DNA from: Pollenia angustigena
Lineage: Eukaryota; Arthropoda; Insecta; Diptera; Polleniidae
NCBI GenBank assembly: GCA_930367215.1
Contig: OV884057.1
Span: 198,699,621-198,763,620, forward strand
DNA length: 64,000 bases
Reading direction: 5' to 3'
A model generated the notes under the pieces. The model was not told the DNA's origin and searched no databases. It saw only the letters and a list, made by a program, of their open reading frames with translations. Positions 11,066 to 21,838 of the stretch are shown in pieces. Position 1 is the stretch's first letter. Each line of letters opens with the position of its first letter. Both the position numbers and the translations under genes were made by a program.

Positions 11066-12759
11066 CAGTGAGTCTCATAAATATTTTGCATATTTTTTTA
11101 CTCCATAAAAATTAAATTCATTCCTCAAAATGAAGTATAAGTTGTTTAATTTTTGAGAAAATGGTCCATTTATTACGTAGGTGATATGTGTTACAACGTA
11201 AATATGATAACAGTATTACAAAAATTTGTAATTTCATGGCCTTTTTCTGACATTAAAACTATTTTTACCCTAATTTAATACTCACAAAAATATTTTGCTT
11301 TATTAAAAAAATCATCTTATCCTTGCAAATATTGTTATAAATTATCAAAGTAATTTTTATAAATTTTTACATTTTATATGGTATTGCTTCGTTTATACGT
11401 TTCGGTCATATTTTCGTACGAATAAGATACTATTTTCAAGGTATTTTGCTATTATTTATCTAATTAAAATGCCGAAAGGAAAGAAACTAAGTTTTGCCGA
11501 GAGGAAAATCATCTTGCACATTCATGACCAAGGTAAAACAGTTTTTTTTATATCGCAAATGTTTAAGAGGTATCGTCCAACAATAGAAAATATAGTTAAG
11601 CGTGCAAAAGAACGTGGAAATATTGAAAATTTGGCACGACATGGCCGTCCAAAATTGTTATCAGCCAGAAATGAAAGGAACATACTTAAAAAAAATTTAT
11701 CTGCTCCAAAACTGAATGATAAGCTGAGAGGAACTCTATGCAACAACGTGAGCAACGAAACACTTCGTAGAGTACTACGATCAAACAACTTTAATGCTCG
11801 AGTAGCAAGAAAGAAAACCGCTAATTTCTGAAACAAATAGAAATAAGCGATTATCCTTCGCTAATCAACATATAACCAAAGGTTTTGACTTTTGGAAATC
11901 CGTAATATTTAACGATGAAAGCAAATATAATATTTTTGGGTCTGATGGACGACGCATGGCTTGGAGAAAGTCGAATGAGTCCCTTTATTTAAAAAATATC
12001 AAGCAGACAGTAAAACATGGATGAGGTTCTGTTATGGTTTGGGGCTGTATGTCAGCCTCTGGAATTGGAAATCCAATCTTATAGATGGAATTATGGACAG
12101 ACATGTGTATCTGTCAATTCTTAAAGAAAACCTTAACGCGAGTGTTGATAAAATTGGACTTCTAGCAAGTGGTTTTTATTTCCAACAGGACAACGGTCCC
12201 AAACAAACAGCCTTAGATGTTAAGCTGTCAATTTTTTATAACACCAAACATTTGCCAATGCCTCCTCAAAGCCCGGGCTTAAACCCAATAGGAAATTAAT
12301 GGGCGTATTTGGAGGAAAAGGTTCGTCACTGCCTCTTATCTTCGAAAACTACGTTGAAACAAGCTTTGCTACAAGAACGTGGAAAAATACCTCAAGAAAA
12401 GTGCCAAAATTTAGTGGAATCTATACCACGACGATTAGCTGGAGTTTCTTAAAACAACAGATATGCCACAAAGTATTAACCGTGACATATCCATTGTTAT
12501 ACGGTAAAAATACGTGATTTTTTTTAAAGCAAAATACTTTTGTGACCTTAAAAATGCACTATTTTCTTCTAAAATCTCGTATTAAGAGTATAATAATTAA
12601 GATGTTCTAAATTTTTTTTTATAATTTAATTCTTTGTCTTTCTCCTAACACGTTAATAAAAGGAAATTCCTGTTTTAAATAATAAATAAATGGATGTCAA
12701 TCAAGTTTCTTCTAAAAAGTTAATTTTTCTTATATGCAAAATATTTATGAGACTCACTG
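11066..12759 (+). mobile_element. Tc1-type DNA transposon, full length but dead
   Basis: TIRs CAGTGAGTCTCATAAATATT at both ends (28 or more matching bases), with TA at 11064-11065 and 12760-12761. At 1694 bp it is a typical full-length Tc1-like size, and it encodes the broken transposase at 11469-12452. Confidence 0.92.
11469..12452 (+). pseudogene. Tc1-like transposase, multiply disabled
   Basis: The N-terminal helix-turn-helix region begins MPKGKKLSFAERKIILHIHD and includes GRPKLLSARNERNI. The catalytic core keeps FNDESKYNIFGSDG (first Asp) and YFQQDNGPKQTA (second Asp). The usual SPDLNPIEN motif reads SPGLNPIGN, so the third catalytic residue Glu is Gly. Frameshifts lie near 11810-11830 and 12070-12085; in-frame stops are TGA at 12022 and TAA at 12297. 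Ends with LAGVS-TAA. It cannot be an active enzyme, though the ends remain mobilisable in principle. Confidence 0.93.
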
Positions 12760-12951
12760 TAGGTATTTTTTAATACCAGAAATCACTCTCCAGAATTTTG
12801 GTATGATTGGTCCATAATTTACCACGGCTCTAATATAAATTACCCTACTGAATATCATTTAAGTTTGGCTTTAACTGTTACGAATCATGATATTTTACTC
12901 ACGCGAGTTAAAATTGCTAAAAAAAAACAGCATAAAACTTTCGGATTGTCG

Positions 12952-15822
12952 CACATAGGGGTTTTTTGCCAATCTAGCCTGACATTACTTTTTGTTTTAG
13001 CTTATATTGCTTCTTAAAAGTTATTGAGTGCCTAGATCGATGAAACTTGGCAGAAATATGTGATATTGTCATAGGCAGGTAAACCTCAAAAATCCAACCT
13101 CTGAAAAATGCAATTTTTTTAAAGTTTTCCCATACTTTTGGTTGGCAAATGCAACTTTTAACGTCGGCGAGAGTTAAAAAACCTAAAATTAGAACCATGA
13201 GATCGTAAAATTACACTTTTCGCCCCCGCCCCCTTTTGGGGGTGGTTACATAAAATAATATTTAAAAAAAATGTAAATATTAAAAGAAATAGATTACTAA
13301 CGCCTTAATACTATAAAAATTAAATTTTTTAACTTTTATGGGTAGGGGGATTTATCCCTCCAAACCCCCCCCCCCCGGAACGACCCTGTAAAAAAATTTT
13401 TTTTGCTAATTTCCAAAACATATTAATTTTTAAGATTTTATGTGACTTTTATGTATTTTATAGTATTTAATTTATCTGAAAATAATTAATATATTCGTAA
13501 TTATAACTTATTTATAATAGTAACAGCAAATTTTATTTAAATAATAACAACTAATTTATTTAAAATAACTTCTCTTTTGCACTAAGATGATGATGAGTGC
13601 CATTGTTCTTCTTCGTCTGCTTCTTCAAAATCCTCTTCTGAATCTCAATTCTCTTCAGAGCCAAGTTCAGTTGGAAGCATAAAAGAAATTGCTTCTTTCG
13701 TAAAGGGTAATGACTTTTTTTTTTTGGAGTTGGTCTAATACTAGTAATCAGTGGGTCAGAACTGAGCAAAAGTCTATTTATAATATCTTTGTTAAATTGA
13801 ACCCTTGAAAACTTTGTAGCAAAATTCTGCCTGTTAAGTCGAAAAAGTTTATTTCGTGCCTTAGGCGCTTCTTCTGATAAAAGCCCGATAGGCAACAATG
13901 CCTCACACATTACAGTTGCGCTGCGCCATGTATTAAAATCTAGTGCATTGTAGGTGTCATAGGATGCCATGGATATAGAGTAACGTAAAGTTTTGCAATA
14001 ATTGGCATACTCGTGCAAATGGATTTTGTGACCACTTGTAATTACTTCAATAATAACTTTGATTCGGTAGATGAGTTATTTCTACAGCTAATTCAGGATT
14101 TGAATTTGAAAAATATTTGTATTTCTTTCAGCACTGATTTACTACTGATATGTCACTATCTCCTTGACATTTTGAAATTTCGCACAATTTTCTAACTAAA
14201 AATTGAAATTACAATTCAAGGAGTCTATAACTACATTCTTGTATAATTTGGAATAACTCTAATTTCGTATACACTTTTTCCATTTTACTCTCGAAGCTTC
14301 AAAATGGTTATGATAACAATTTTATGCAATAACCACAATATATATTAAAAAAAAACTAAGTACCTAGAGCCCAGATTTGATTTTTTATTATATATTATTT
14401 TTGTTGTTAATGATTTTAAAACAGTTACATTTATTTTGCTCCATAAAATAACGTCATTTAGCGGCCGCTCAGGTGGTAAAAACCCGTTACTTATGGTGCA
14501 TTATTGTTCCATATATGCTACCATTCGTGCGGGTTTTTGTTCCATTCTAAAAATATATGCAAAAATGTGAGAAGTTGTCGTTTTCCTTTCTAAACATGTT
14601 GCAACAATAAATGGCAAATTTGTTCCATTTCTTACCCGCAGTTATAACTGAGTGTGAGGTAATACCCTTTTTTGCATCTGCGTAAAGTACTTTTTTATGC
14701 AAGCAAATATTTTTTTTCTTGTGTTTGCGGACAATTTGCGTTATATTGTGATTTTTAGTTATATTGTGATGGATATAAAAACTTTTTGTTTTTCGTTTGT
14801 TTTACTTTTATTATATTTTTTTTGTCGCAAAATTTTTAACAATAGCTGACATTAATTATTAAAAATCAGTGCTGTTAATGCTTATTGGAATGGTAAGAAA
14901 ATTTAATGTTTACAATTGCTACAAGCGTGGTGAATATCGCTTTTAGTACAAACTTTGCATTCAATATTTAACACGCTAAATACTCATTAGTGTTGAGTGT
15001 AAAACGTAGCTATTATTTTGTTCCATTGTAATTTAGAAAAATGTATCACTTTGTAAGGGTTCGTGTAACCTAATAAATATATTACACAACTATAATGCAT
15101 CATTATTTTTTAGAAAAGAAAACACCATTACTGTTTCGCACATCCCTTTTTTTTACACAGGTAATATTACTCTTAGATGTAATAATTTAAATAAAAAACA
15201 TCTACGGACTACCAAAACATTTTATGACTGACGAAAGGGTTTCTATCATATGTACCTATGCAAGATGAGCAAAAACAGAAAAAGGTGAAATTTTCAAAAA
15301 ATCATAAAAAATGGCGCAACAACGCGCAACGTTTTTTTTTAATTTAAAAGTAGAGATTTCAAATTTTATCGTGATGTATAACATTTCTAAGAACTCAACT
15401 GGCTTCACCTTCAAAAACCTTTTAAATTTTTTTTTATACAAAAAAGTGAACAACAAAATCGTTTTTTTTTAATTTCGAACTACTTTTTTTATCATTCTAA
15501 TAAAATTTTTCTAAAAATTTTCATAAGTAGCTGTTTATGTAGTCTTTCACAGAAAAAAAATCAATGTTAAATCTTTATTCGTTAATCTACAAAAAAAAAA
15601 ATATTGTAAACCTCCCAAAACCGTAAAAAGTCAATGAACACGCATGCAATTTAATCAACTTTCCTGGTTTTAACAGTGTCCCAAAACCACAAATCGCAAG
15701 CAAAAAATTCACTATACGATGCAGAACTTTGTTGTCTGTCGAGCTGCATACTTAAAATTTTCCATTTCTTAAATTTAATTTTTTGCCTAATGTCCGGCTA
15801 GATTGGCAAAAACCCCTATGTG
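12952..15822 (-). mobile_element. Transib/RAG1-like DNA transposon relic
   Basis: TIRs begin CACATAGGGGTTTTTGCCAA at both ends and match for about 36 bp with one indel and one mismatch. The flanks are TGTCG on both sides (12947-12951, 15823-15827), a perfect 5-bp TSD. CAC-type ends with 5-bp TSDs are the Transib pattern. The minus strand carries a matching transposase C-terminus at 13560-14084. The element also contains a C12 tract at 13365-13376. It is inserted in REP-A copy 2; the site TGTCGxTCAATAA is uninterrupted in REP-A near 46.2 kb. Confidence 0.75.
13560..14084 (-). pseudogene. RAG1/Transib-like transposase C-terminal fragment
   Basis: The frame is open from about 14084 through a TSGHKIHLHEYANYC segment, then LLPIGLLSEEAPKARNKLFR, FATKFSR and NRLLLSSDPLITS. 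The vertebrate RAG1 C-terminus has the same order: a segment before SIG, then a SEG-E motif with the third catalytic acid, then GNKLFR and a basic R..AR..S run. The Glu after Ser in LSEEA is the likely equivalent of the catalytic glutamate. Upstream reading is broken by stops, and the aspartate-bearing core was not found. The tail is Lys-rich. The family call rests on visual motif alignment; the location inside a CAC-ended element with 5-bp TSD supports it. Confidence 0.7.
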
Positions 15823-16008
15823 TGTCGTTCAATAATTTAATATACATATGTAAGCCTAAACCGCAACCAATTTTAATGCTGACGTCTGTTTTTATAAAGA
15901 TAAATTTATAATAATTAGATATCATATAGATCCCACTCCTGAAATTTTCCAACAGTCGTTGGAGGGTATCAACGATTCGGCACAGCAGAATATAGCACTC
16001 TAACTTGT

Positions 16009-17135
16009 GTTCCTTTAAACAAATTCTGATAACCCCTGTTTCATTTTTAAAATTAATTTAATCAAATATTAACCTTATGTCAAACCCAAAAACAGATGAA
16101 CCTTTTAATCTTTAAATTTTTGTTAAGTGTTCTATAACTAGATGTTTCCTCTTTTTTAATATTCCACATTTGATAAACACATACATACCGCAATTGTTCA
16201 ACAACAATGTATTAACAGTTTTTGGAAAAAAATTTATACGTTATAATCTTTTTAAACCGCTGTGAAAATATCGTGTTATTTTGTCTACTTTTTGGTAATG
16301 AAACGGTTGGTTGGTTGGTTTCATATGCCTTTAATGTAAAATTAAAAATCGATTTGCTTCTAATGAAAATTGTTAAATTTTGACTTATTACCGTATTGTT
16401 GAACAAGCGCGATATGTAAATAAAAAACTTTAGGCTTAGTTTTTAAAATCTCAATTAAACTAAGTTTAGTTGATATTAAAACAAATTTGTGCCGCCATTA
16501 CCAAGTTTGTATACAAAAGTTTGACGGAACAGCTTAGCTTTGCCTAAAATGTTGGTCTCTAACGAAATTATAAAAAAAAATCTGGTTTCGATGGAAAACC
16601 CCGAGTTTCAGACTACGTTAAACTAAGTTTAAACTTTATCCACATCTCAAAAACCCGGCCTTGAAGACTAATTAATAGACAGATAACAAATTTTTTTTGT
16701 TCAACTAATATTGGCCCGGCAGCAAAATGATCAGACGAGCAACCTTTCCCTCTCTTAGTTCTGTTAGTGTTATGATAATCGAAGCAACAACGATTTCTTT
16801 AGATAGAGTAAGCGATATTAGTTACTATGGTAACTAAACGGCCGTAATAAATCGTGTACAAATAATACGAAACGATTGACGCGTAAATGAATACCTAGAT
16901 TATTTACAGAAAAATTAAAACAAGTCTGCTGTTTGAGAATTGATGGGTGATTACTCATATTAAGCGACTTTTAAAGGCGGTATCAAAGAGGAATGCTAAA
17001 AAAAAATTATTTTTGCTACCTCTACACAAACTTTTAAAGGACAAAAATAATAATCATTTTCATTAATTAATCAAATCATTTAATTTCAATATGATGAACA
17101 AACATTTATTTTAATGCAACAGTGTTATAACTTGT
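16009..17135. other. Non-coding stretch
   Basis: AT-rich, with weak inverted similarity between 16430-16475 and 16610-16660 (AAACTAAGTTTA motifs), perhaps an old MITE. No gene seen. Confidence 0.35.
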
Positions 17136-17299
17136 ACTCAGCGCTGCCATTTACATTTGTGAGGAAATCGTCAATTTACTGAGAAAAAATAAACTTTTCG
17201 AAAAATCGTCAAAAAAATCGGACAACTTAAAATTTAGTTCTTTTTAAAAATTTTTGTTCGATTTTTATAAAAAAAAAAACATTCAAACAAAAAGAAAAT

Positions 17300-18177
17300 G
17301 GGGGGGGGGGGGTGCTTTAATACCATGTGAGATAAGGCCATGATGGCTTTATCTCTCACTCAATAGGGAGATAAAGCCTTTTTCTTTTTTTTTTCATTTG
17401 AATGGGAGATAAAGCCATCATGGCCTTATCTCACATCAAGGCGAATTGACTAGAAGGTGGGGTCAAGTCAACATGTGGTGTTTTTTTCGGTGGTCGAGTT
17501 GTCAAAGTTTGTATACAAACTAGTTTTTTATGTAAACAAACTGGTTTTTTTTACTAGCAATATTTTTGACAACCCGACCACAGAAGCATTATGGCCTGTT
17601 CGTCGATAACGAATGAAGTCTTCGTTCGCTTAACTTACCAGTAAAACAAAAACAATATTTTATAATTTGTTTTTGTTTTAAATGTTATTTAAGCGAACGA
17701 AGTCTTCTTTCGTTATCGACGAACAGGCCCTAAAAAATGGCTTTATCTCTAATTTCAGTTTGGGAGACACTAAAGTTAAGTATTGGAATCTGGCTTCGCA
17801 TACTGTTTTTCTGCCTGGAGGCCTGCGGCCATGCTTAGGGGTTCTTTCCTCCAGTAGGAGGCGGCATGTGGCTTCGCTGAATAAAGTTTTCCTGCGTGAG
17901 TCAAAAGAATAAAAAAATGTTTTTCAATGATAACTTAGGATGTTCCCTTATACAGAATGTTTACACCATGCATAACAATTTTCTGAAAAAATATGGCTTT
18001 ATCTCTCATTTGCGAAAAAAAATATGGCTAAAACTCTCATTTCGCAAAATTTTAATTATGACCTTACCTCTCAATGATTGGGCAATAAGGCCATTATGGC
18101 TTTATCTCCCATTCAATTGAGCAATAAAGCCATCATGGCCTTATCTCACATGGTTTTAAAGCATCCCCCCCCCCCCC
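17300..18177. mobile_element. Foldback element with G13/C13 termini
   Basis: The left end is a run of 13 G (17300-17312), then TGCTTTAATACCATGTGAGA. The right end is its inverse, closing with 13 C (18165-18177). The interior carries about a dozen copies of GGCTTTATCTCTCA-type motifs in both orientations. The flanks (ACATTCAAACAAAAA.. and ..ATTACTTCATACC) are contiguous at about 49650-49685, which gives an empty site inside a relative of the element at 49566-50643. Superfamily unknown. Confidence 0.7.
17593..17729. mobile_element. Foldback MITE, GGCCTGTTCGTCGATAACGA ends
   Basis: Arms of about 45-50 bp differ at very few bases around a short AT-rich loop. TA lies one base outside each arm. 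It is nested inside the G13/C13 element. Confidence 0.75.
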
Positions 18178-19569
18178 AAAAAAAAAAAATTACTTCATAC
18201 CCGGCTAGAATTTTCGATCGTGGTGCATGGTTTCTGAATTTTGTTATGATACGCATAAGTAAAGAGAATCAAACTAAATGAAATTTTTTCAATAACGAAA
18301 TAATTATTATTGGCCCTTATCATGAAAAACCAGTTTTTGCACTCAAATGAGTAAAGAAAAAAAAAAGTTGCAATAAACTGGTGAATGCTTTTTTTAAAAT
18401 CAAATTTTTTTTTCGAGTGCAACATTTTTTAACATCACTACCACTCATTTTTGGAGAGATTGCTAATTTTCAATTCAACAAAATGATTGCAATAATTTTG
18501 CACTATCACAAAGTGTGAGTAAAGACTACAAAATTAGTGCACTACCCCCATCTATGATACAAATGTATGTATGTATATATCGCTCATTTGCTGCAATAAC
18601 GCCATAATTAAAAAGTAATAGTTTAATATAAAACGACTTTAAGGTTTTTGATTAACATACAACGTAATCGAAAAAAGAAAATTTTATTCTTTTTCTATTT
18701 GGGTTTTGCTAGTTTAGCTGCTGTTCGGATTTTATGACCTCATAAAGATTTTGGCGAAAATATGATTTTTTTGAAGAACATGCAATTTTTCTCAGAAACC
18801 AATTTTAATTTTGTTTTCCTGTCTTTGAAAAATTTTTGTATTAAACTAACGCAAAAGAAACCTGCACTTACTTTACGTTTCCACATGCAAGTACCCAGTG
18901 GCATAAAAAGTAGCAATCGGCACCAATGACAGGAGAAATAGTTAGCACTTTTACTCAATTTGTTCTGGGGACTACTGATGTGGCTAGGGTTGCCATACGT
19001 ACTGTTTTAAGCAGTACATGTACTGATTTTTTGCAATTGTACTGTTTTATGCACAACTCCTAAAACAGTACGCAAATGTACTGTTTTTTACACTTTGTAC
19101 TGTTTTTTGTACTGTTTTTTTTTTTTGCTCAGTCTATATTTAACAGAACTGGCTTACAAAAAATTATGTTGTGTTAAAAAAAAAGTTCTAAAATAATAAG
19201 AGTTTTTACGCTGTGGTCATTGTTTTCTCATAAATACACAGTAGAAATCTAAATTATAATGGGTGGCTCGTTATCGTTAATTTTTAGAACTTTTTTAATT
19301 TTCGGGCATGTTCTGGAAATCGAAATCACGTAAAATTGAAAACAAAAAATTATCCGTGTTCAAAATTTATAAAAATACCTAATACCTTTGAGGACCAATT
19401 TTCTTTACCTAAACTACTGAAATAAGAAAAAGATAAGTTAATTTTTACAAAATTTTGTTTTTTTGAAAATATTCATCGTTTTCAATTGCACTTGATTTTA
19501 AATATTTTCAGATTTTGTGAAATAAAAATAAACCAAACTATTTTTTTTGGATTTTATAGATTAATGGCC

Positions 19570-19673
19570 AATTTCACCAAGTTCAGGTTTAATTAACTTT
19601 CATTATAAAAGTCAAAAAACCTATTGTTTTAGTAATAGTTAATTATAGCTGAACTTGGTAAAATTAGCCGTAA
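19570..19673. mobile_element. Foldback MITE (CCAATTTCACCAAGTTCAG), copy 1
   Basis: The left arm GGCCAATTTCACCAAGTTCA pairs with CTGAACTTGGTAAAATTAGCC. A sister copy lies 400 bp downstream. Confidence 0.6.
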
Positions 19674-20069
19674 ATAATTTAAAAATTATTTAAAATTGGA
19701 AAATTAATTTAGGAAACAAACATTTTCTCAAATTCTATATGATTTGTGCAACTATGTGTGTAGTGAAAATTGCTTTAAATATGAATATGTTTAAAGAAAA
19801 TCGTACTTACAAAATCAATGAGTTGATTGTTTTGAGCTAAGTACGGCTTTTCTCCTTTCTAATATGGCTTACAGCAATGTTATGGTTTTCCTGGCCAAAT
19901 GCTTCGTTTGTGGTGGTTGCTTTTTAAACGCAAATGGAGTAATTTCATATGTATATTTATGAAATGCCATAAACTGGAAATAATTCCTTTGACGTTACAC
20001 ATTTTAAGTGTATTTCTTTCTTTATATAATTGTTGTTGCATATTCAATCAAAAGTTTAAAATATTTACC

Positions 20070-20182
20070 CCAATTTCACCAAGTTCAGTTAAAACTAACT
20101 ATTACTTTAACTTCCAGCTTACAATATGTTTAGACAGCTTGAACTGATAGTTAATTATAGCTGAACTTGGTGAAATTGGGGG
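20070..20182. mobile_element. Foldback MITE (CCAATTTCACCAAGTTCAG), copy 2
   Basis: CCCCAATTTCACCAAGTTCA pairs with TGAACTTGGTGAAATTGGGG. The arms are closer to perfect than in copy 1. Confidence 0.65.
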
Positions 20183-20540
20183 TTGCTTATTAAAACAAAT
20201 GGTAATGTTGTCATCAAAAAAAATGTACTGTTTTTTTCTTTATTGTACTGTTTTTATGTATTCAATGTACTGTTTTTCCGAATTTAAAATCTGGCTACCC
20301 TAGATGTGGCATTCAAATCATACGTTATTAAAACAACAACAAAATCGCTTGCTTTTTGCTAGCTCCCTTTGAAGATATAAGTCGCTAACCCTTATGGTAG
20401 GTAAAAATTATGCAGAGAGGAATCAATCGCCCACTCGTAGGACATCCTCGTGTTGAATTCGCCAATAAAAAGCATGTGAGGTAGATTGTAGTGGGACTAG
20501 CGGTAATTCTTAATTAGCTAGCGAATGTACACGTACATAC

Positions 20541-20815
20541 ATATTATCAACGAAAAATCGAGGAAACAGCCGATTGGCTGAAAGTAAAAAAATTGTGTGA
20601 ATTTTAGTGAAAAAAGTGAGTGTATTGAGTTTTTCGAACTTGGACTTGCATGTGGAAACGGGGAGTTAGTGGCTCAAAATTGCTAACCCCCTGTTTCCAC
20701 ATGCTCGTGCAAGTTCGAAAAACTTAATACCCTCACTTTTTTCACTAAAATTCACACATTTTTTTTATTTTCAGCCAATCGGCTGTTTCCTCGATTTTTC
20801 GTTGATAATATGTAT
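20541..20815. repeat. About 275-bp near-perfect palindrome: two MITEs head to head
   Basis: ATATTATCAACGAAAAATCG at the left is mirrored by CGATTTTTCGTTGATAATAT at the right. The arms run about 130 bp to a short centre near 20687. Each arm is one copy of the GTTTCCACATGCAAGT family. Confidence 0.8.
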
Positions 20816-20879
20816 ACACTACTTGCAAATAATTATTTGCATGTCGAAACGTAGAGTTAGTTTATATCAGGGCCAAAAC

Positions 20880-21030
20880 CCACACAAATGGTTTGGCAGA
20901 CATGTCAAAGTTGATCGTTTGTACAAACGTTTTGTGCTGTTCATTGGAGGTGATTGCTAGTTTGGACAAACATTTGAAACTTGGTTGTAGAAATATTAAA
21001 CATTTTTAATATTTGGTAAACATGTTAATA
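20880..21030 (+). repeat. Repeat upstream of PHGDH, inverted partner at 38640-38790
   Basis: CACACAAATGG..TTGGCAGACATG and TTTGGACAAACATTT..AGAAATATTAAA recur on the opposite strand 0.6-0.7 kb after the PHGDH stop codon. The two are diverged copies of one dispersed family. Confidence 0.65.
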
Positions 21031-21286
21031 TAATATTATGTATATCAATATGGCCACATATTTTTGTGATATGAAAATGTTAATGTCAACCAAATTTTTA
21101 TTACTTAAATTTATCTGTAGGGTACCTTTGCATACTTACCAAAAAAAGCCATAAAAAAATAAACAATAACAAAGTATTAAACTTTGATGGCTTTTTGTAT
21201 GTTTATTAAAAATACAGAATTAAAAAATTAAATTAAAAAAATGAGAGCGTTATAAGTCAGTGACATACGGAGCCGGTTCCTTTACT

Positions 21287-21517
21287 CATGGTCCAATTAG
21301 TAGGTCTGCTTGAAACGCCTGCTGATTTTTTGCAGAGTTGTGTTTTATACGTGCAATTGTTTTTGTAACAATTGCTTTTGACATTTCCACCATTTCTTAC
21401 ACAAACAATTGCTTTTGTTCTTGACATCTTTATCATTTTTTACACAAACAAAATGCGTGTTGTTTTTTCTGTTGTTGGATTGTTGTAGTTGCGCGCAGAC
21501 CTACTAATTGGGCCATG
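21287..21517. mobile_element. 231-bp hAT-like MITE next to the PHGDH promoter
   Basis: TIRs CATGGTCCAATTAGTAGGTC and CATGGCCCAATTAGTAGGTC with a perfect 8-bp TSD CCTTTACT (21279-21286, 21518-21525). It ends 24 bp before the CT run and about 145 bp before the inferred transcription start. Confidence 0.88.
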
Positions 21518-21540
21518 CCTTTACTAAATTCGTACGATCT

Positions 21541-21566
21541 TTCTCTCTCTCTCTCTCTCTCTCTCT
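21541..21566 (+). promoter_or_regulatory. CT/GAGA dinucleotide run upstream of PHGDH
   Basis: About twelve TC units lie roughly 100-120 bp upstream of the inferred start. GAGA factor binds such runs at many fly promoters. The run begins 16 bp after the TSD of the MITE at 21287-21517. Confidence 0.55.
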
Positions 21567-21659
21567 GAATACTTATCAGTGATCGTGGTCAGCAATTGAT
21601 TTCATTCTTGATCTTTCAATTACATTTCATTAAAATTACACTCTAGCTAGAACTTGAAA

Positions 21660-21694
21660 TCAGTTGTATATTGCATATCTCGAGCGTTAGTTGG
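21660..21694 (+). promoter_or_regulatory. Putative PHGDH core promoter: Inr plus DPE
   Basis: TCAGTT at 21660-21665 matches the fly initiator. Taking its A (21662) as +1, AGTTGG falls exactly at +28 to +33 and matches the DPE consensus RGWYV(T) at five of six positions. No TATA box sits at -30. This would give a 93-nt 5' UTR. The motif match and spacing are seen in the sequence; use as a start site is inferred. Confidence 0.55.
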
Positions 21695-21754
21695 ATTCGT
21701 CTGAAATACACAGTTTTTTGTTTAAATTAAGAAAATAAAAAAAGTCTGTAAAAA

Positions 21755-21838
21755 ATGCCGGTTGATATAAAAAACGTGTTGGTTTGCGATGCAGTTGATA
21801 GTGCTTGTGTGGATCTTCTAAAGAAAAATGGCATCAAT
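21755..21838 (+). CDS. PHGDH: PHGDH coding exon 1 (residues 1-28)
   Basis: Starts [15 protein letters not shown], the first beta strand of the substrate-binding domain. It ends in phase 0 at donor GTAAAT (21839). The 124-nt intron that follows ends with a T-rich tract and TTTAAG at 21957-21962. Confidence 0.95.

Larger units (their letters stand above)
7121..16008 (-). mobile_element. REP-A copy 2, reverse, expanded to 8.9 kb by nested insertions
   Basis: REP-A right-end sequence at 7121-7215, body at 10071-11065, 12760-12951 and 15823-16008. The interruptions are 7354-10070, 10322-10622, 11066-12759 and 12952-15822. Unbroken REP-A copies elsewhere (29349-30767, 45104-46404) confirm what was interrupted. 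Confidence 0.75.
18985..20302. mobile_element. hAT-like element with perfect 8-bp TSD GATGTGGC
   Basis: TIRs TAGGGTTGCC and TAGGGTAGCC; TSD GATGTGGC at 18977-18984 and 20303-20310. Subterminal GTACTGTTTT repeats cluster at 19005-19115 and 20225-20278, in the same orientation at both ends. It contains two copies of a CCAATTTCACCAAGTTCAG foldback (19570-19673, 20070-20182). No transposase. Confidence 0.9.
18900..20540 (+). mobile_element. Dispersed repeat E4, copy a, split by a hAT-like element
   Basis: 18900-18984 plus 20311-20540 align to 62104-62575, for example AAAACAACAAAATCGCTTGC and GCATGTGAGGTAGATTGT. Its family is unknown, and no TIR was recognised. Confidence 0.6.

Noticed and set aside
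18985..20302. hAT transposase expected inside
   Set aside because: No frame with hAT motifs on either strand; the interior is AT-rich with two small MITEs, so it is non-autonomous.
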